Positions 1 to 10,047 of a DNA stretch of 64,000 nt are shown piece by piece. Location of the stretch: contig NC_090157.1 of assembly GCF_017916325.1 (NCBI RefSeq), positions 129,001-193,000 of the forward strand, in the 5' to 3' direction. The notes beneath the pieces are model-generated. The model did not search any database. It was not told the origin of the DNA and saw only the letters and a list, made by a program, of their open reading frames with translations. Origin of the DNA: Leishmania martiniquensis. Its lineage: Eukaryota; Euglenozoa; Kinetoplastea; Trypanosomatida; Trypanosomatidae. The number at the start of each line of letters is the position of its first letter. Positions within the stretch are counted from its first letter, which is position 1. The position numbers and the translations under genes are program-made.

Positions 1-362
1 GTGTGCGGATTTGCTTTGTCGGTGCGTCGTAGCTCATCGTGGACGCGGCGCCCTTCACCCTTCAGGAAGGCGGCTACAGTCGCGCTCGTAGCAGCGAGCT
101 GTTTGGGTGTGCAAAGAGGCTTCGCGGCTGAAAGGTACCGTTGCAGTGTGTCCTGAAGGGGGGGAAGCGGCAGCTTAGGAAGACTACGCTGGAAGTGGCG
201 CGTCGGCACTATTGATGGCTTCAAACATTCCTCCACCGTTGCCCTTGCAGACTCCGCCACATTGGAGCGGAGCGCCGCCCAGTTGCCGGACGCGTACAAC
301 GATCCCTTCGCGGCCTTGCGCGCCCCTTCGCAGGCACACAAGTGCGCTAGACATGAACGCAT
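1..362 (-). CDS. Choline/carnitine O-acyltransferase, N-terminal part (truncated by window edge)
   Basis: The minus frame is open from the ATG at 360-362 to base 1 without a stop, so the C-terminal part lies outside the window. After about 50 residues of poorly ordered leader comes the family's entry signature: residues 59-67 read SLPKLPLPP, followed by LQDTLQRYL, a T-x-KQL helix and then AFLKGEG near residues 97-103. This matches the start of the carnitine acetyl/palmitoyl transferase fold (L-P-x-L-P-x-P-P-L then a helix ending in KGEG). Such enzymes move acyl groups between CoA and carnitine in mitochondria or peroxisomes/glycosomes. The leader is Arg/Ala-rich with Cys and few acids, compatible with mitochondrial import. 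The catalytic His and the substrate-choice residues are outside the window, so the acetyl versus long-chain preference cannot be told. Family assignment rests on this N-terminal signature only. Confidence 0.72.
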   Translation of the reverse strand, partial: MRSCLAHLCACEGARKAAKGSLYASGNWAALRSNVAESARATVEECLKPSIVPTRHFQRSLPKLPLPPLQDTLQRYLSAAKPLCTPKQLAATSATVAAFLKGEGRRVHDELRRTDKANPH

Positions 363-474
363 CGTCCCCCTTCCCTCTCCTCCACTGCTGCCGCCGCTGC
401 GACACAATATACACCTCGAGGAGCCGCTGTGCGCGCCGCTGCCGTTTCTTCTTGAAATCCGCTTTGTGTGGAGA

Positions 475-476
475 CT
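475..476 (-). promoter_or_regulatory. Probable spliced-leader acceptor for the acyltransferase gene
   Basis: On the minus strand a C/T-rich tract (complement of the GA-rich 500-530) is followed by GTGCAG, with AG at 475-476. The 5'UTR would be about 112 nt to the ATG at 362. Inferred from the trypanosomatid rule of polypyrimidine tract then first AG. Confidence 0.4.
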
Positions 477-930
477 GCACCGAAGGCGTTTAGCGGGGGA
501 GTGAAGAGAGAGAGAGCGAAGCAAAGATGATGAAGACGGCTGCGCGGATGAAGAGAAGTTCGTATGCTAGACAGCGCGGGGAGGGGGGTGCCGCTAAAGA
601 AGGCGACGTGGAACAAACAACTGCGTAAGGTGGCAGCAAGAAGGCATGTCGGCATACCCTTCCTCCTCTGCTTTCACCAGCGCGTCTTCGGCACGCACCT
701 GAGGAGGCGGCAAATAGATGTGTGCGTGCGTGTGTGTGTGTGTGTCTGTGTGGGGGACCTTTCCCCGAGGGGTGTACGGCGATGGGTGCAAAATCCGCTC
801 TCTCTCTCTTTCTCGACTGTGTGTGTGTGGGTGGACGCATTTAAACCCCATCCCTCGCGCACGCACGTACACTTTGCAGCTTTGTCAGACTCCCCTTGTC
901 GCGCTGACGATCGCACGGGAGCGGCTCGAA

Positions 931-952
931 CAGACACACACACACACACACA
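931..952. repeat. (CA)n microsatellite
   Basis: Uninterrupted CA dinucleotides. A TG tract at 717-752 lies about 180 bases away on the same strand, so the two could pair in RNA. Confidence 0.85.
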
Positions 953-1618
953 TCGCGTCACAGTGAGAGCACGCGCGATGATGTAAGGATTCGAGACCCC
1001 TACGTGAGGCGTAATGAAGGCGTCCCCGACAGGAGAAAGAACGCGGATCGCGTGGCAGAGAGAGAGAGAGACTGGAATGGAGAACAGAGACGCCAGAGCA
1101 TATGTAAAAAGAAAAAAAGGTGCGTGTGCGCTTCTCTGTGAGCCGGCGTGAACGCCTTTATATGGGGAGATGGGGGGTGGAGGACGTACGCGCATGCGGT
1201 CGCGCACGCGAGTGGCGCAGGCCTCATCGGAAGGGATGGCAGAACTCATACATCAACAGAAGCCGGCACAGCGCAGCGTGGAGGAGCGGCAGGTGAAAGG
1301 ATGACGGGGAAGGGGGGCGGGAGTGTGTGAGCTGAATGAGGATGCTGACGAGTACGCGGGTTGTCCCTAATCTGGAAAAAATGCTCGAAGCAAAAAAAAG
1401 CTGCCCGCCGTGGTCACCATGTCTGGCACGAATGCACGCTGCAGCGTAGAAGCAGACAGCGTAGGTGCTTCCTCTTCCCAAGAGATGCAGCAGCGAGAAA
1501 AACGTCGCTCTCGTCGAAGCCTTCGCTTCCGCTGATGACCCCCCTGACCCTTCCACCTATACACGCACACACCAACACGCGCGTTTTGCCCTAGTTTGCC
1601 GCTCTCTCCTCACCATCG

Positions 1619-2659
1619 TCAGAACTGCTGGAGGGCGACGACAGCGCGGCTCAGCTTGGCTTGCGCAATCGTCTGCGATCGCGTAGATCCCTCTAAGCGG
1701 CGCGGCGGCATACCCCGCTCCACCAGGATAAACTGCTCGAGCTCTGGCTGGTAGGCGTGTGCCAGGGTGTAGAGGTCTTCCACTGTATGCCGTTCCGGGT
1801 TTAATTCCACCTGTCTCCGCTCTCCCCGCGTGTTCAGAAGCACCACAAATGACGTCGCTTCATCACTATGCACCTCCACTGTGCGAGCAGCATCATAAGA
1901 TGCGGTGCCCGACGGACTCGCCGTCGCCACAGGCGCTGAATCACCTGCAGCTGCAGCGGGCGAGGCTGCGGTGCTTCCTGGCGCCGCGAGGCGGCGGCCT
2001 TGACCCTGGAAGGCTGTGTAAGCAGGTGGAGAGTAGTCCACCTGGAGGCAGTCGCGGAGGTTTACCTTGAGGTCGGTGTTCGGGTACTTCGCGGCGAGGA
2101 AAGGCGGCACAAAACCACGGTCCATCGCTTCCGCGAACTGGCGGCCTTCGTCGCTGTTGAGTGGGACGAACGTATCCTTGTCCACTTCAAAACCGTTACG
2201 GTAAATCGTCACACAAATCGATCGCTCTGCGCGCAGCGTGGAAGCGACATATGGGCTGAGGTTCGCGGTGTACCCGAGGCGCTGCCCTCGGCCGTAGAAG
2301 GCACGGGGCTCTGCCCCCTCCGCCCCACTGCTGGCATCGCCTCGACCCCCGCTCGCCCCCTCCTTGTGGGCTTTGCGAAAAATGCGATCGATCATGGAGT
2401 GCATGCCACTGACTTCGCGGTTAGGATCGCTCTCACCAGGCGGCGTCATTACCTGCTGTCCGCTACCCTTATCCCCACCCCCCACAAAGTAGTTTGCCGA
2501 GCCCGCCTTCATGCGTTGCCGCTCCCCTTGCTCTGCCTCCGCGCCAGCGATGGTGACGTTCCAGTTGTGCCGTTCCAGCAGCGCGCGGGCATCAGAAACA
2601 CTCAGCGCCGGAAAGCGTGTACGGAGCTCGTTGATGGAGCTCAACTTTTCGCCGTCCAT
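1619..2659 (-). CDS. p47/Shp1-like UBX protein, AAA ATPase p97/VCP cofactor
   Basis: 346 residues. The domain order is that of p47/Shp1. Residues 1-45 form a UBA-like three-helix segment (FPALSVSDARALLERHNW). A Gly/Ser linker ends in the GRGQRLG motif (123-129) that precedes SEP domains in this family. The SEP domain is at about 147-211 (ITIYRNGF-like strand, then NSDEGRQF). The UBX domain is about 264-346 and ends in the family's A-x-LSRAVV strand. The p97-contact loop reads MPPRR where many UBX domains have Phe-Pro-Arg. These proteins recruit p97 to ubiquitylated cargo and to Golgi/ER membrane fusion. The start is the first ATG after a strong polypyrimidine-AG (2713-2714). The length is close to human and yeast p47. 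Confidence 0.9.
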   Translation of the reverse strand: MDGEKLSSINELRTRFPALSVSDARALLERHNWNVTIAGAEAEQGERQRMKAGSANYFVGGGDKGSGQQVMTPPGESDPNREVSGMHSMIDRIFRKAHKEGASGGRGDASSGAEGAEPRAFYGRGQRLGYTANLSPYVASTLRAERSICVTIYRNGFEVDKDTFVPLNSDEGRQFAEAMDRGFVPPFLAAKYPNTDLKVNLRDCLQVDYSPPAYTAFQGQGRRLAAPGSTAASPAAAAGDSAPVATASPSGTASYDAARTVEVHSDEATSFVVLLNTRGERRQVELNPERHTVEDLYTLAHAYQPELEQFILVERGMPPRRLEGSTRSQTIAQAKLSRAVVALQQF

Positions 2660-4484
2660 GATGCCCCCGACTCCCGAGCTGCTCGAAAGTCTGTATTGCC
2701 GTCCTCTGTTGGCTGACGGTGGAGAGGGGGGAAAGGGGGAGGGGTCGAGTGGCTAGACGTGGCGGAGATGCACAAAACGGGAGGGCGTTGCGTAACGTGT
2801 CCGCTGTGCAGCGGCACTCTTCCTCCTTTGCTCGAAGCTGCTGCCGCTGTCGCGTGATGTGCGAGGGATTTGGCGCGAATCCTTTGTGATGCACGTGCAC
2901 GTGAGATTCCTGCGTTGGGCAAATGAAGGGAGACGACTGAGCGCCAGCACAGCAGAGGGAAGACGGAGGACCATGAGAGGAAGTGATAGAGGGCGGCGGG
3001 AGGCAGATCAACGCGAGACAGGTAAGGCGAGGTCTTGAGGGGTTGAGTGTCCCACAGCGACAACGCTGACACTGACACACAGAGGCCAGCAGAAGCCTTC
3101 GGCTCCCCTCCCCCTCTCATCCCTTCGCCTCGACAAGCCAGGTAACAACGTGTTCGTCGAGATATCGATGCGTACGAAGAACGTCACCAGAGATGCCGAC
3201 TCCCCCAATATGCCCCTTCACGTGTGTGTGTGTGTGTGCGTTGGGGGGAGGTGAGCGAAGCGACGGACTGGCTACGGCTTCTTTTTGTTGTGGGTGCGTA
3301 GCACGAGCGAGTTCGGCAACATTCTCTAAACACGTACGAAGAAACCGTGGCGAAAATGCATCCGCTCGCCGTGTCTTTGCTCGGCGTCGTCTTGCTTGTA
3401 CGCACTCCCTCTTGACATTATTTTTTTTGTTCTGCACATTTGTTGTTGCATTCGATACGAAGCAGTTTTCTGCGCCGGCCAGCACACACGCTCGCGTCCA
3501 TCTGCCCCCTCCTCCCTCTCCCTCCACACGCACCTTTCCTTTGCCGCACGTCTCGTACGCCCTCGCCCAGGTCGTTTAATTGCCCCTCCGGCCTTTCCTG
3601 GCTGTCTGCCCTGCTTATTTCTTCGTGTGTTGGCTCTTGGGATGTCGTGGCACGTGCACAGGCAGGCAGCCCGCGCGACGAAGACGTGCAGACGAAACGC
3701 GGTGACGAAGAGGAAAGGGGATGGGCGGCGACTCTCGCATACATACACACAAACACACATGAGCACACGTACACATGCACAACGCCACAGATACAGGCAC
3801 GTCCTCCACATCAAGACGTAAGCACTCCAGCAAATCCGCTGCAACGAGGGAGAGGAGGAGAGACAGCAAGTGAAAGCGTCCCAACACGAGCCCACACAAA
3901 CAACGATGGAGGAGAGAAAGAGGGGGGAGGGATAGCGAACAGGAGAGCAGTGCGCTGCCCCCCCTCCCACACACACACACATGCACATGCGCGAAAAGGG
4001 TGAGGCGGAAATTAATGCTTCAGGAAGTAGGGAATGCGGCGAGAAGCGGAGGGCGACGCTCGATGAGGTGGGGGGGAGGTGAAAAGTGAGTTGGGGGAGG
4101 GGGGTTAAGACAGGAGGAGACAAAGTGGCACAGAGGGTTGATGCGCGTGTGTATGTGTGTGTTTCCTCTATGGTCATAAAAGGAGTCCTGCCGCGCACGC
4201 GAGGTGTGCTCGTTGTTGCCGACGAGCTCGAAAAAAAGAAGCACAAGAGAAAGAGGAGGAGGTGGCACAGAAATACACACACGCATGAGCGCTTCTGTGT
4301 GTGCCTGTGTGTGGCACCTCATTCACCACCTGGACATGAGTTGACGAAGTCCGATTTGGGCGCACTACCGACACACACACACACACTCGCACACTCGCAC
4401 AGCCGTCTTCCCGGAACCGAGAAAAGGCCCGGTAACAACGAAAAGGCCTCATCGAGAAAGGCCTTTCGCAAAAGATCTTCGTCT
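2660..4484. other. Intergenic: 5'UTR of the p47-like gene and 3'UTR of the 1118-residue protein
   Basis: No gene is supported. It contains (TG)n near 3222-3240, (CA)n near 3968-3983 and 4372-4386, and G-rich runs at 4068-4110. Open frames here are Ser/Arg/His low-complexity on both strands. Confidence 0.6.
2713..2714 (-). promoter_or_regulatory. Probable spliced-leader acceptor for the p47-like gene
   Basis: A long minus-strand C/T run (complement of 2720-2752) is followed by CCGTCAG. The AG at 2713-2714 gives a 53-nt 5'UTR before the ATG at 2659. Confidence 0.55.
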
Positions 4485-7400
4485 TTACGTGATGACCTCT
4501 GTATCAGTACTCGGCTGCAGGAGCTCCAGCCGCGCCACGCTTCGGGCCCACTGCCGCAGCTGAGACGCAGTGCTAAGCTCGTCGCCGAAGGCAAGACACG
4601 AAAGGGAGCCGATCACCACACAAACATCGCCCGCGGGGGTCAATGCGCCCTCTCCCGCCGTCGAGTTGTTCTTGAGTGGCGAAGCCTCTGCAGCCGTTGG
4701 GGTCCAGTTTCCAGCAATGTCCTCCTTCGCGACGCGGCTTCCGCCACCTGTGCCGCCGTCTGCACTCACCCAAGTCTCCGTCTGCCGATGTGGCGCTGTC
4801 GGTGCCGTGAGACGAGGCATCCGGTCAACGATGACGACAGTGTGCGGCGTCGCTGTCTTACCCGAGAACCCCTCCGCCGAGGTCAGACCGTGCCAGCTGG
4901 GAACGTGCCGTCCTCCATGTTGGTGGGCCGATGTCGATGCCGCTGCCGTAGGAAATAGGATTTCGGCTGCCAAGGCAGCCGTAATCGGCGAAGCGCCTGC
5001 GGCTCCCTTCAGCGCCTCAGGCGACGGTGTGTGCAAGCTGCGGTCCTCCGGGCACTCCCACATCCCACTCCTCACATAGCTGTCCACGTCTTCACTCGAG
5101 GGATTGAGGAGTACCTTGCGCTCCAGTGGATCGCATCTATGCTCCAGAACCTCCGACACGCCATCCATGGCGGCCGCAGAGGCCGCAGTCGTGAGAAAAA
5201 CACCCGATGTGGCAGCAGCGAAGCGGCCGGTATCTGCAATCGTTGTGGAGACCAGAGAGCTCGATGACACGCCAGACCGCGCCCTGGTCGGCGTGGCAAT
5301 GGTAGACAGGTGCGACACCGCGACACCGGCGGGTAACCCCTCACCAAGCAGGTTCGGGAAGGACGCGCTAACGGCGCCCGAGCTTACGAGGTCGGCGACC
5401 GAGAAGCCGCCAGTGGGTGCGCTTTCGTGCGCAGAGAGCCGCGCCCGACTCGTAGCCGATTGCGGCGCCGGCGACGAGGCTGCAATCGGCGTCGAGCCTG
5501 AAAAAGATGCCTCAACGCTGCGGTCCAGGTTCAGTGAAACCTCTGTAATGGCGGCCGCTAGCGTCATGACCTGCTGCGGATCAAGAGAGCAAACGGATGG
5601 GTGCAGAGCTTGGATGCACGTCGTGTCCGTGCTGGCACTCGTGCTCAGGCATGCGCCACTATCGCCCTCGCGAACGCTGAAGGTGCATGCGCCTTCCGAT
5701 CCTGTCCCACCGGAACGGCTCGTCATACTTGGCGGACAGCCTCCAACGATGCAGGTTGCACCCGCTGCAGGCTCGTCGCCCCTTGCTGGCAGCGGGACCG
5801 CACATGGAGGTAGCGCGCTCATGGACGCTGGCGCGGCTGCTGCGGGGGCAAAGATGGCGTCGGCATTTTTGCCCTCAGTGCCCCCTGCGTGCGCACTAAT
5901 CAATCGCTGCTGGGCTTCGCGCAGCTCGTGCACGTGGGTGTCGGCGATGGCGCTGAGAACGTCCTTGAGGGAGAAAAAATTGCACTCCTGTAGAACGTCC
6001 TTCAGCGAGCCGACCTGCGGCTTTGCAGTCGAGGAAGAACTGTTTGGTGTAAGCGGCATCGCGGAGGGAGGCGCGGCAGCTGTCGTGGAGCACGGCTTGG
6101 TGCAGGTGCGGCGCCGGCGTGGCATCGTGGTGCCCAGTGCTCTGTATATGCCGACACCGCCGCCCTCCGGTTTTGCGCGGAACCGCTTCACTTTGTCCTC
6201 TGGCGCCATCTGGCCCACTTGCTGCGTGTGCGCCTTCAAGTTCTGCATGGATAGCGTGTTGCGCTGGTGCTGCTGCGTTACCGAGCAGGGTGAGGCCGCT
6301 CCAGCCCGTGTCTCGGGTGGGTCTACTTCCTCGTGATCGCCAGAGCGCAGCGACATCTGCACAAGTAGCGAAGAGAGAGACGTCACCGGGTTGCCGTAGA
6401 AGTCCAGCGCCCCAAGGCAGACATTTTTGCGCGTGTAGGTGACGCTTGTGGTCGTGGTAGACGCTGTACCTGACGCGGCGCCAGAGGCTCCCGGCGGACC
6501 TAGCGCCGCAGGCGTCAGCACTGGCCTGGAGCGCGAAGAGCTCACTGAAGCTAGTGTGTCACAGGATACGGCGCGCCGCAGTCCGGTGACCATTCCTACT
6601 GGTGCCTCTGCCTCCACGCCACGTGTACTTGTGTTGCTGCTGAGCGTTGCGGTGCCGCCACCACTGCCATTGTGGCTGTGGGAGTGCGCTGTCATCGGCG
6701 ATGCCGCGTCGCCCACTGGTGTTCGCAGTGTCGATAAGGTTGTTGTGGAGCTAGACGGGTACATGAGCGGGGGCGGCCGGCGCGTATCACCCAGGCGCTC
6801 GCTGACCTGCCCGCTGGTCCGAAAACTGGCAGTGGTCGTGGACGGCTCGCGCCGCTCTCCGTAGGACCGTGATACGTCGTCACAGCTGCCGCCATTCCCT
6901 CCAGCTGCCAACGGCAACGGCGTGTCGAAGGATCGACCGCATCGCTGCGGTGTGTACCGCGTCGCTGCCGTGGCGGCGAGGTCGGTTTGGCTTCTTGTGG
7001 CAGGCAGTAGAGGGGGAGCCACGCCTCGCGCTTCTGCACCATCGGCGGATCGATGTGTCACCGAGGAGGGCACTCCCGTGCCGCCTGAAGCGGTGGGCGA
7101 GAAGGGCTTCGGCCAAGGTGTTGCCTTATGGTCTTGCGGCGGCGGCTCCAGATTCAAGAAGGTTTCCGCCGACGACACTCGCCGTTCCTGCTCGCTGGCG
7201 CGCTCCTGTGGAAGACCACAGCACAGAAGTGGTGCCAAAGGGGTCTCCTTGCTCGACTCCACATAACCTCTCATCCTTGTGAACGGCACGGTCTCCTCAC
7301 CAGGCAGCGGCGGAGCAGAAGGCGTGCAGAGCGTGAGAGGGGAGGTGGTGAAAGGGCAGAGAGGAAGCGCTCGCGTCTCCTCCACCGCGTGCAACCGCAT

Positions 7401-7841
7401 CGATGCGGTGTTGGCCAAGGAACTGCTCTGAAGGGGGAGGCGTCGCGTGCCGCCGCTGCTGGCGGGGGCAGCCAGCGCAGAACACGCTAGCAACGCAGGC
7501 AGGGAAGACAAAGACTGCAGAACCGGTGCCAGAACTTCGCCGGACGCGACGTGGCTGTGAGTGGCAACCGAGTGAATCGGTGTTTGTGTTGCGCCACCCC
7601 GGCTGCACAGCAGAGGACGGGACGCTGAGAGTGTCACTGGGGCCGCGGTGGACGTCGGCACACCTTCTCTCAAGGACGCAGATAGGCCCACCGGATCCGC
7701 AGATCCAGTGCACAGCCGCCGCGGCTCCAGACACGTTCCACTCTCTGTTTGCTGTTGAGTGGGCGCGACATCCTCACTGAGTCTGGTACGATCAGGCAGA
7801 GATTGCGCCCCGCACTGCGTGATGTTCCGAGGGGAGTCCAT
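4485..7841 (-). CDS. Large low-complexity hypothetical protein (1118 aa)
   Basis: I do not recognise the family. The frame is open for 1118 codons from an ATG that follows a good trans-splice signal by 14 nt, with strongly GC3-biased codons, so it is very likely translated. The sequence is dominated by Ser, Thr, Ala, Pro and Gly, with no predicted transmembrane segment or signal peptide. The most ordered part is near residues 600-650. There two related segments, SLKDVLQECNF and FSLKDVLSAIADTH, lie side by side and run into a charged helix (HELREAQQRLIS). A second semi-ordered stretch (LDFYGNPVTSLSSLLVQMSL) lies near residues 475-495, and a short basic patch (MPRRRRTCTK) lies near 575. Such proteins in trypanosomatids are often scaffold or RNA-regulatory proteins, but nothing here proves that. 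Confidence 0.8.
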   Translation of the reverse strand: MDSPRNITQCGAQSLPDRTRLSEDVAPTQQQTESGTCLEPRRLCTGSADPVGLSASLREGVPTSTAAPVTLSASRPLLCSRGGATQTPIHSVATHSHVASGEVLAPVLQSLSSLPALLACSALAAPASSGGTRRLPLQSSSLANTASMRLHAVEETRALPLCPFTTSPLTLCTPSAPPLPGEETVPFTRMRGYVESSKETPLAPLLCCGLPQERASEQERRVSSAETFLNLEPPPQDHKATPWPKPFSPTASGGTGVPSSVTHRSADGAEARGVAPPLLPATRSQTDLAATAATRYTPQRCGRSFDTPLPLAAGGNGGSCDDVSRSYGERREPSTTTASFRTSGQVSERLGDTRRPPPLMYPSSSTTTLSTLRTPVGDAASPMTAHSHSHNGSGGGTATLSSNTSTRGVEAEAPVGMVTGLRRAVSCDTLASVSSSRSRPVLTPAALGPPGASGAASGTASTTTTSVTYTRKNVCLGALDFYGNPVTSLSSLLVQMSLRSGDHEEVDPPETRAGAASPCSVTQQHQRNTLSMQNLKAHTQQVGQMAPEDKVKRFRAKPEGGGVGIYRALGTTMPRRRRTCTKPCSTTAAAPPSAMPLTPNSSSSTAKPQVGSLKDVLQECNFFSLKDVLSAIADTHVHELREAQQRLISAHAGGTEGKNADAIFAPAAAAPASMSALPPCAVPLPARGDEPAAGATCIVGGCPPSMTSRSGGTGSEGACTFSVREGDSGACLSTSASTDTTCIQALHPSVCSLDPQQVMTLAAAITEVSLNLDRSVEASFSGSTPIAASSPAPQSATSRARLSAHESAPTGGFSVADLVSSGAVSASFPNLLGEGLPAGVAVSHLSTIATPTRARSGVSSSSLVSTTIADTGRFAAATSGVFLTTAASAAAMDGVSEVLEHRCDPLERKVLLNPSSEDVDSYVRSGMWECPEDRSLHTPSPEALKGAAGASPITAALAAEILFPTAAASTSAHQHGGRHVPSWHGLTSAEGFSGKTATPHTVVIVDRMPRLTAPTAPHRQTETWVSADGGTGGGSRVAKEDIAGNWTPTAAEASPLKNNSTAGEGALTPAGDVCVVIGSLSCLAFGDELSTASQLRQWARSVARLELLQPSTDTEVIT

Positions 7842-7855
7842 AAGTGGATCAGCGA

Positions 7856-7857
7856 CT
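7856..7857 (-). promoter_or_regulatory. Probable spliced-leader acceptor for the 1118-residue gene
   Basis: A T-rich minus-strand tract (complement of the A-run at 7889-7896) is followed by TTGCTGCAG, with AG at 7856-7857. This leaves a very short 5'UTR of 14 nt. Confidence 0.45.
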
Positions 7858-8742
7858 GCAGCAATACGAAGTCACGAGGGTGCGAAGGAAAAAAAAGGCG
7901 GGCACGTCAACACACGGATGGGCCGACGAGAAAACAGAAGGACGCGAGGTGCGCGCGAGAGAAGGGAAGGCGCGAAAGAAAGAGGGGCGCACGCAGAGGA
8001 GCACACACACATACACAATGGTCGTACACTGCCAGACGCGCAAAGCGATGAGGGAGGTGGATGACGCAAACAAAACGGAAGAGGAAGACGAGATCGACAG
8101 ACAAGCGGCGTACCCTGTGTCTCCCTTTTTGTTGTTGCTGTTGTCCGTTAAAACGGTGGCGTATGCAAAGGCGGGCCGGGGCGAAGGAGGTGCGTGCGAG
8201 GGAGATATCGGTACTTTTGAGTGCCAAACGGAGTGCAGCGACGAGATGCGCACCGCCTCTCACGGCTCCCTGCGCGCGCTCTTTCACAACCTACACCCAC
8301 CCACCCACACGCACGCACACACAGCACTCGCTCGCGCCTGCCGGAGAAAGGCTCGCCAAGCCACTGAGCAATTAAGCCGCCGTTGCAACACCAAAAAAAA
8401 AAGATGCTCTTCTCAGAATGGATACAGCAAAACCAGTTGCAGTGAAAATCAACGCGGAGAACAACGAAAGCCACTTGGATTACGAAGGCGGACGCACAAC
8501 GATACGACCACTACGCCAAAGAAACGACGGCGAGAGTGGGGAGGGTTATGGCCGTGTCGGAGTGGAATGGAGGGGAGGGGAGGGGGGGGGCAAAGGAGGC
8601 GCAGATTAGAGCGAAGAAAAAAAGGGCGCTTCGCCACACTACTCCAGAAAGCAGATAGATGTACAATGATGAGACGAAGCTGAAGGAGGGTACGAGCACA
8701 GAGGGGGGGTCACAAACAATAAAACGGAACAGAATACAACTA

Positions 8743-8760
8743 CATATATATATATATATG
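8743..8760. repeat. (TA)n microsatellite
   Basis: Pure AT dinucleotides in an otherwise purine-rich intergenic stretch. It can form a cruciform or hairpin. Confidence 0.85.
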
Positions 8761-9327
8761 ACAACACCCGCACAGAGCGAACGAGGAACGTGACGACGAG
8801 CGCAGGGTGACAGGGTGGGGGGGCAGGAGGTAAGGGACAAGGTAAGCCGAATAATGCACAAGAGAAGCACGTTGTAATATTTTTGTAGGAAACAGCACCT
8901 TATTTTTCCTTCTTCGAAAATCTTTGCCTGTAGCTGCCCGATATGCGTCTGTTCGTTTCTCGGTGCGCGTGGGAAGCGTCGGGGGAGGGGGAAGGGGGGA
9001 GCCGACACGCCGATGCTAAAGAGGTAAAGTTCGATTTGAAGTCGAAGATGTAACGGTATGTGAAGGAAAGAAGAGGCCCCTCGAAAAAAAAAGACAGCTG
9101 TGTCGGAGAACGCGCGCGCGAGAGAGGCAGAGAAATCGACAGCAGTGACGAGAGCGTCAAGTGAAGAACGCGCACGCCCACACACGAACGCGTACCACGA
9201 GGAGAGACAGCAGAAGAGAGGGGAGGGGGAGAGGCGATGCGTAAACTTGCGGAAGCGGAAACAGGAGTGCGACAGTGATTGATGGAGAAGGAGAAAGAAA
9301 GAGCTGCAGTGTCTCTAAAGCCTAACG

Positions 9328-9384
9328 TATATATATATGTGTAAATAATATATATATATGTATATTTATACACACGCACACACA
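9328..9384. repeat. Compound (TA)n/(TG)n/(CA)n microsatellite
   Basis: Two TA blocks separated by TGTGTAAATAA, followed by TATATTTATA and CA repeats. It lies about 570 bases from the TA tract at 8743-8760. Confidence 0.8.
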
Positions 9385-10024
9385 AAATTCTTTCTTCGTA
9401 GAAGCACCCTATAGACGATCCCGAGAGACGCAAGGAGAGGGGAATAGAGAGGAGAGGAGGGGGGTAGGCTGCTAGAGACACCGAGGAAACCGAGATCACA
9501 GCGAGAGGACAAGTACAACAGCGGATGCTCTTCCACGATGTCTTTTTCTTTTTTTTGGTGGGCGGTGGAGTTTGTCGGACAGCACAGCGTGAGAGCAGAT
9601 ACAGCCAATAATCCTTGCGGGAGTAGGAAGCAGCACGAGAGGGGAGTGGGAGAGGGGAGCTGAAATAGGGTAAGGGCAACAATCAAACATCAAAGGCGCG
9701 GCACAAAGACTACAAAGCGGGAGGAAGGAAGAAGTGAATACGGTGCGCCTCTCTCTCACGCTCTCCTTTCGTTTCTATCGCAGCTCTGACGCCGGCAGTG
9801 AGAACACCAGCAAAGGCAGATGCAACAACAGCTACAGAAGAAGCCGTGACACACAGATGGTAACCCAACGTCGGAAAGGGAGCAGACAACGTGCACTTCC
9901 CCCCTGCCTCCCCCCTCTGAACAACAAAAAAAAGTGGTCGATGACGGAGTGAACGGATAAAAAAAGGCAAAGTAAACCGTATTTGCTTTGCTACTTTGAG
10001 TGTGGTAACGATGTCAGTCGCGCA

Positions 10025-10047
10025 CGTGTGTGTGTGTGTGTGTGTGT
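10025..10047. repeat. (GT)n microsatellite
   Basis: Uninterrupted GT/TG dinucleotides in the long gene-free stretch. Confidence 0.85.

Larger units (their letters stand above)
363..1618. other. Intergenic: 5'UTR of acyltransferase and 3'UTR of the p47-like gene
   Basis: No coding region is supported. It holds (TG)n near 717-752, (CA)n at 931-952, GA-rich runs at 1055-1070 and a G-rich stretch at 1300-1330. Short open frames on both strands are low-complexity (Ser/Pro/His/Thr-rich). Confidence 0.6.

Noticed and set aside
8511..9185. 224-codon minus-strand frame with many hydrophobic residues, possible membrane protein
   Set aside because: It spans the (TA)n tract and purine/pyrimidine runs, and codon use is AT-rich and unlike neighbouring genes. 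Better explained as UTR.
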